Shown here: in pieces, positions 61,301 through 64,000 of the stretch
How positions within the stretch are numbered: position 1 is the first letter of the stretch
Layout: every line of letters starts with the position of its first letter
Assembly (NCBI RefSeq): GCF_000003815.2
Contig: NC_049982.1
Span: forward strand, 23,505,918-23,569,917
Length of the DNA: 64,000 nt
Direction of reading: 5' to 3'
Source of the DNA: Branchiostoma floridae
Taxonomy: Eukaryota > Chordata > Leptocardii > Amphioxiformes > Branchiostomatidae
Translations under genes and position numbers: made by a program
Notes under the pieces: model-generated
What the model was told of the DNA's origin: nothing
What the model saw: only the letters and a program-made list of their open reading frames with translations
The model's database searches: none

Positions 61301-64000
61301 GAGAAGATCAGTGACTGCAGCATCAATTTCCACAGTTTGAAGGGCCTTTATGCAAGTGTAGCCAATCGAGGAGAGATGACAAAGGAAATAGCTCACAATG
61401 CATACATGAAAGGTCGATACACTTTTGATCTGAACAGTTCGAGTACATGCAAGGTGACCATGTCTTATGACAGGGGGCAAACACAAGCTAACCACTCTAT
61501 GTCAGACCTTCGTGACTTCCGTAGCAGGGCCTTTCTCATTGTTAACTCAGATAAAGGCCTGACATGCCCACCTGGAGAGGTGCAGACAGTCTCTGAATCA
61601 TCCACAGAACTGTCTCACTTCATTAGATGCATAGATCTGGCCTCCAACATTGCCTTGTCCTGTGAAAGTCTCCATTCATCTGGGCACTTCAAGTACAAAA
61701 CCTTTCAAACATCTGTGTCAAACATTGAGGAACTAGAAGACTTAGATGCAAAGTTGAGGCATGACTATGAAAACTGGCAGGAGACACTTAAGAGGGCCAG
61801 AAGGGAGTACTACTATCTCAACTACCTGTACTCTGATCAGCTCTGGATCCTCGATGATTTCTTCAATGGGAAGCCCATTACACCCGAATTGCATTCACTC
61901 TTCCACTTTATTCATCCATCAATCACTGTGACTCAGGATATGAGGAAGAAGTACACATCACCAAAGAAGGGAGATAGTCCTTACAAAAGACTCTGTCAGA
62001 TTGGCTTAGCAATGTACAACATATGTGGAAATCATCAGGCTCCAAAGAGACCAATGGACAAGAAGCAGAAACAACAGTCACCCAGTACAACAACCTCAAC
62101 TATATCATCGCTGCGTACAATGGTCCAACCTGGGAAAGTCTTTGTAGCAGCACTTGATGTAGGAAGCTCACAAGTGGTGAACGTCATCATGAATCTGTAT
62201 GAGAGTACAACAGGAAGTTTCCCAGAACCAAATCAAATCATCATCTGCAGTCCAGACACAGAATGGGAGGAACTTCACCTTCTTCTCCAAAGGTGTGTTG
62301 GAGCTCCAAACCAGCCTGAACTGGGCAAGTGTCTGTTCTGTATTGCTAATGTGGAGGTCCTACAGAGTGACATACAGTTTAGGCTTGTGGATGAGATCAA
62401 ACAACTGCACTCATTAGAGAGCCCTTTCCTCATGGCTTTGGTGTGCAGAGGAGGTGCGCATCATCCAATCCTGGATCAGTTTTCACGCCTCACCCACAGG
62501 ATCCAAGGCATGAGCGATGTTGCTATGAGGCAATGCTTTTCCACATTGTGGCCAAATGTAAAAATGGTGACATCAGACATCCCTGGATTGGGGAAGACAG
62601 AGTTTGTTCAAGAGCAGGCAAGCAGAAAGGGCATGGGAGTGGTGTCATTCCCTATAGGAGGAACAATCACCAAAGACTACATGGTGAAACGATTAGCCAA
62701 CCTCAGAGTACAGCCATACCAAGTTTTGCACCTGGACATTTCACCTGTAGATGACCCAAACCTGCTGGATGCCTTCATTTTTGAGCTCATTGTTGTAGGT
62801 GCCGTACATTCTGGAACAAGTTTTGTTGGTAGACCCACAGAGTACATCATCATGGAAGTAGCCAACACCCTGAATCATGCTCTGCGCAACACATTGGTAA
62901 CAAGCATGTGCTTTGAAAGGGTCCATCTCAAGTGGGAGGACTACCAAAACTTCATCATCAGTCCAGAGGTCAACAGCCCAGTTCAAGTGGTGTGCCACTA
63001 CTTGGAGGCCTTGGACAGAGCAACCATTGATGAGACAGACATACCACTGTCAGGACCAAAGAGGGTCCCTCCTCTCCCTGCTAAAAGGTGTCAGGATCTT
63101 TTGAGAAAGCATTTCTCAACAGGTGCCGACCTTTCCTTTACCATAGTTGAGATATTTTTGTCCGTTCTGGCAGACCAGCTCAAGAAATTCTCAGCTAGTC
63201 AGTACTTTCGCACTGCGAATCTACGCATCATGTTGGGAGATAAACAACAGCACCAAGTACGAAGGAACCTGTTCACAGCCCTGCTAGATGTTTCAAAGGA
63301 ATTCGCATCCCGGTCAGTACTATCCTGCCGCAACACTCAGTCATCTGCAATGACAAAGGAAAAAGCTGTCCAAAAGCTGAAAGAAGCTGCAAGCACAACA
63401 TCGTCAGCCATGCAAATGGTCGATCGAGTAGAAGGAATGATTCGTTGGGCAGACAGCAACCATTTGATGGTCATCTTTCACAGCCAGGATGCACAAACTG
63501 TGTCTGCACTGTACAGGAGCCTCCAACAAGTCCCTGTCAAAATAAAGGAATTGTTCAAACAACAGGTCAACCGACCACTTTCTGAGTTTTCAAGCTTGGC
63601 ACAAGGTGAGTTGCAAATAATACTGGAGCGGATTGCTCGAACTACATCTCACAAGCTGAAGAAAGAAGGGACTGGTACACTTGACACAAGGTATGCCCTA
63701 ACACCAGACAATCTGTTGAAGATGGCACTCGTCATTATGAGGGTGAGGGCTCGCATCCCAGTCATCATCATGGGAGAGACAGGCTGTGGCAAGACAAGCT
63801 TGATCAGATACCTTGCAAAGACATGTGAAGTTCCGTTCAAGGTCCTCAGCATCCATGCTGGAGTCACTGAAGATAAAATCACAGACTTCGTGACAGACAG
63901 AGCTGCAGAAGCAAGGAAAGATCTGTCTCGTGAGGTTTGGGCCTTTTTGGATGAAATCAACACCTGTGACCATCTTGGACTAATCAACGAAATCATCTGT
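39589..64000 (+). CDS. RNF213: RNF213-like giant AAA+ E3 ubiquitin ligase, N-terminal part (3' partial)
   Basis: RNF213 (mysterin) is a dynein-like AAA+ E3 ligase acting in innate immunity, lipid droplets and ubiquitylation of bacterial LPS. Exons: 39589-39636 (ATG GGT GAC GAA), 54327-54470, 54802-54948, 57716-59502, then about 59710 or 59814 to beyond 64000. The first junctions are GT-AG in phase 0. The first ~110 residues are polar and disordered. The fourth exon opens with VEFFLYAPEI and has TKSPVYLPVD...YKYSVLYKAK, suggesting the CBM20-like module known near the RNF213 N terminus. It is followed by long helical segments, as in the RNF213 stalk. The fifth exon has an acidic run (WEDDDDEEDDE), a first AAA-like P-loop DIPGLGKTEF (62,576-62,605), then GETGCGKTSLIRYL (63,773-63,814) and FLDEINT (63,944-63,964). 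GETGCGKT corresponds to the catalytic AAA3 of human RNF213. The sequence ends there, so AAA4 and RING lie outside the window. Confidence 0.88.
39715..39860 (+). repeat. Left part of a dispersed repeat (ATGGAGGTATATATTG type)
   Basis: Contains ACCTCCAGGGAAAATGGAGG, a small inverted repeat, then TATATATTGTTTTTGCATG, a short (TG)n run and GTCCGGATATGTG. The distinctive end AAGGTATGTGTTCGTGGAAC at about 46,350 looks like the other end of the same kind of element. I infer that 39,715-46,385 is one old repeat torn apart by later insertions. Confidence 0.4.
40378..41110. mobile_element. 733-bp element with 47-bp terminal inverted repeats
   Basis: The left end GGCCCCGTTCATGATGCAAA, continuing with ATGAAACGGTTCTAT and GGTTAGGCC, is matched in inverse at the right end (CTGGCCTAACCGATAGAACC to CATCATGAACGGGGCC) with about three mismatches in 47 bp. 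The flanks are TAA at the left and AAA at the right, so a Harbinger-like 3-bp TWA duplication is possible but not exact. The interior carries a perfect hairpin at 40,931-40,979 and no transposase. It is inserted in the GAAACGCCATTTCC repeat. Confidence 0.88.
40931..40979. repeat. Perfect hairpin, 22-bp arms, 5-nt loop
   Basis: GAAACCATTTCAATACTACC with TC pairs perfectly with its inverse after the loop GCGAG. A partial third repeat of the arm (TCAATACTACCTCC) follows directly, which suggests local hairpin-mediated duplication. Confidence 0.9.
41990..42420 (+). repeat. Dispersed GGGCCCCCTAGYGGC repeat, plus-strand copy
   Basis: Contains TTTGGGGGCCCCTAGCAGC, GGTACTGCAACG, CTATCTCGTGTTCTGAAC, ATGGTCACAATTTTTGGATG, a second weaker GGCCCTCCTAGCAGC, and TTTTCATGATTTTTTTGGCA. 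The same order appears at 45,215-45,480. Confidence 0.65.
42775..42828. repeat. (CT)n and (TA)n microsatellite
   Basis: Mixed CTCTCT/TGTCTC runs followed by TATATATATATA, forming the left flank of the element at 42,829. Confidence 0.9.
42829..43188. mobile_element. 360-bp MITE with CAGGGCTCGAAAT inverted ends in (TA)n
   Basis: CAGGGCTCGAAAT at 42,829 and its inverse ATTTCGAGCCCTG at 43,176-43,188 bound the element; TATATATA flanks both sides. Subterminal regions are full of GGTGCACCCA strings. CAGGG ends are usual for hAT elements, and TATATATA could be the 8-bp target duplication, but the microsatellite flank makes this undecidable. The 2.5-kb element at 47,424 shares the CAGGGCTCGAA end. 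Confidence 0.8.
43189..43378. repeat. Compound (TA)n/(CT)n microsatellites
   Basis: Alternating TA and CT dinucleotide runs with CTATCTGT interruptions. They continue the microsatellite into which the MITE inserted. Confidence 0.95.
43425..45195 (-). mobile_element. CR1/jockey-like LINE, 5'-truncated, frameshifted RT
   Basis: Minus-strand reverse transcriptase. The 5' part of the frame (about 45,176-44,900) reads YKSPGPDKVLACLLKEF and VPRQWKEANVVPLPK. A frameshift near 44,900 leads into ELRPVSLTPMLSKLCERF, DPRQFGGRKHRSTTH, DLSKAFDKVDH, GVAQGTPLGPVIF and the catalytic FVDDMNI (F in place of the usual Y/A position). The C-terminal TNRYKNSPIPYF follows. The 3' UTR ends with AATAAA and three AACTTGTC-type 8-bp repeats (43,431-43,455), a CR1/L2-style tail with no poly(A). 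The 5' break is near 45,195, inside the GGGCCCCCTAGYGGC repeat. Confidence 0.88.
45200..46385 (+). repeat. GGGCCCCCTAGYGGC repeat followed by ~246-bp AT-rich tandem units
   Basis: The first 250 bp hold two GGGCCCCCTAGCGGCTT strings. Then units of about 246 bp recur, marked by CAGCTAATTTGCATAATTAA near 45,523, 45,768 and 46,016. Each unit has TATAAATCCACTGCATTCCA, GTCACATATGTAGCTGAGAA and a GGATCATCATG..TTTTGG string. The block ends near AAGGTATGTGTTCGTGGAAC. Several ATTTGCAT octamers and TAATTA cores are embedded. Confidence 0.75.
46386..47009. other. Intronic sequence with two diverged ends of the AGGCCACA element
   Basis: No exon seen. CATAGAATTTACTTGCTGTGG near 46,793 and TTAGGCCACACCGACTTAAT near 46,854 match the terminal repeats of the 412-bp element at 37,665, but they face outward and are diverged. 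Probably the remains of adjacent insertions. Confidence 0.4.
47424..49905. mobile_element. 2.48-kb DNA transposon (non-autonomous) with 5-bp target duplication
   Basis: The left end CAGGGCTCGAAGTTAAC and right end GTTAATTTTGAGGCCTG are imperfect inverted repeats. ATCGT flanks both sides (47,419-47,423 and 49,906-49,910). Subterminal direct repeats built on GGGACA (GGGACAACTG, TTTTTGGGACA) lie at both ends. No transposase is recognisable. The interior includes a second pair of inverted ends (CAGGCTTTTAGCTAG at 47,569; GCTAAAAGTCTGCC at about 49,735), suggesting a nested insertion. It interrupts the LINE at 47,010-51,150. Confidence 0.8.
47569..49748. mobile_element. Possible inner element with CAGGCTTTTAGCTAG ends
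   Basis: The CAGGCTTTTAGC-type left end and its inverse at the right match the smaller element at 22,223-22,577. The left interior (47,590-47,910) is CpG-rich, with ATTGG boxes, GTGACGTA and an E2F-like TTTTCGCGGGAAAA at 47,885-47,898. A second spot near 48,748 has ATATAAAAATGGCGGGAAAA. It therefore resembles a captured promoter. Boundaries are approximate. Confidence 0.4.
51151..51784. other. Intronic, nothing recognised
   Basis: AT-rich intron sequence of the RNF213-like gene. Short open frames only, no repeat partner found. Confidence 0.5.
51785..52640. repeat. 41-bp minisatellite, about 20 copies
   Basis: The unit TCTCACTCTGTACCCCTGTA plus GTGTCCGTACCCCATGTAGGG is repeated with point variants (CGTA/CGCA/CATA, GGG/GGA/AGG), and one unit near 52,285 is shortened. 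Degenerate half-units continue to about 52,930. The unit is itself made of two related halves, each containing GTACCCC-TGTAG. It is located in the large first coding intron of the RNF213-like gene. Confidence 0.95.
52994..54181. mobile_element. 1.19-kb element with TACTGTAAGTT...TTCGCGAG inverted ends
   Basis: TACTGTAAGTTTATTTATG followed by TTCGCGAG at the left is matched in inverse by CTCGCGAA then CTTAAATCAACTTACAGTA at the right (two mismatches in 27). Subterminal CGCGAGATCTTTGAGTT and AACTTAAAAATCTCGCG extend the symmetry. No coding sequence is evident. It ends 146 bp before the second coding exon of the RNF213-like gene. Its TACTGTAA ends resemble the small MITE at 23,774. Confidence 0.8.
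55990..56260 (-). mobile_element. LINE remnant: C-terminal RT-ORF tail, frameshifted
   Basis: The minus strand reads RLCWLVHIRHKEDGRMPKDI, LYRELISGKRFTGRPLLHFK, then after a frameshift RDMQTLDID and WEGLANDRS. This is the well-known C-terminal tail of endonuclease/reverse-transcriptase LINE proteins (RLCWLGHV.RM.DGR.PK..LYGEL..GKR..GRP.LR). Stops and shifts show a dead copy. It lies in the intron before the 57,716 exon. Confidence 0.75.
56261..57715. other. Intronic, nothing recognised
   Basis: Third intron of the RNF213-like gene. Only short open frames and no clear repeat. Confidence 0.5.

Overview
The window is animal nuclear DNA: introns with GT-AG ends, large intergenic stretches, LINE retrotransposons, MITE-like inverted-repeat elements and microsatellites. 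The gene content (an FBXO41 orthologue, an RNF213-like giant E3 ligase and a TerD-domain protein) together with the repeats points to a marine invertebrate deuterostome, most likely a cephalochordate (amphioxus, Branchiostoma). That assignment is inference.

Layout. Positions 1-26,051 hold no gene I can defend; they carry tandem repeats, tRNA-derived SINE copies, LINE tails and inverted-repeat elements. Positions 26,052-32,967 (+) hold the last ten coding exons of an FBXO41-type F-box protein, with a poly(A) signal at 33,236. Convergent to it, 34,683-37,296 (-) encodes a 348-residue protein with the order RING finger, ubiquitin-like domain, TerD domain. A probable 5' UTR exon of this gene lies at 39,123-39,308. 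Immediately beyond, in the opposite direction, begins an RNF213-like gene (first coding exon 39,589-39,636, then 54,327 to beyond the right edge). The window stops inside its AAA+ core, just after a GETGCGKT Walker A and an FLDEIN Walker B motif. Its 14.7-kb first coding intron is packed with nested mobile elements: two CR1/jockey-like LINE copies (one split by a 2.5-kb DNA transposon), several inverted-repeat elements, microsatellites and a 41-bp minisatellite.

How the genes relate. The most interesting unit is the head-to-head pair of the RING-UBL-TerD gene and the RNF213-like gene. Their 5' exons are separated by only about 240 bp, which contains a GGAAGTGAAA site (ETS/IRF composite consensus). 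Both products look like ubiquitin-system proteins. RNF213 is an interferon-inducible antimicrobial E3 in vertebrates, and TerD belongs to a bacterial stress and phage-defence family. A co-regulated innate-immune or stress module is therefore plausible, but this is inference from sequence alone. FBXO41 is a neighbouring SCF-type substrate adaptor with no evident functional link beyond ubiquitin.
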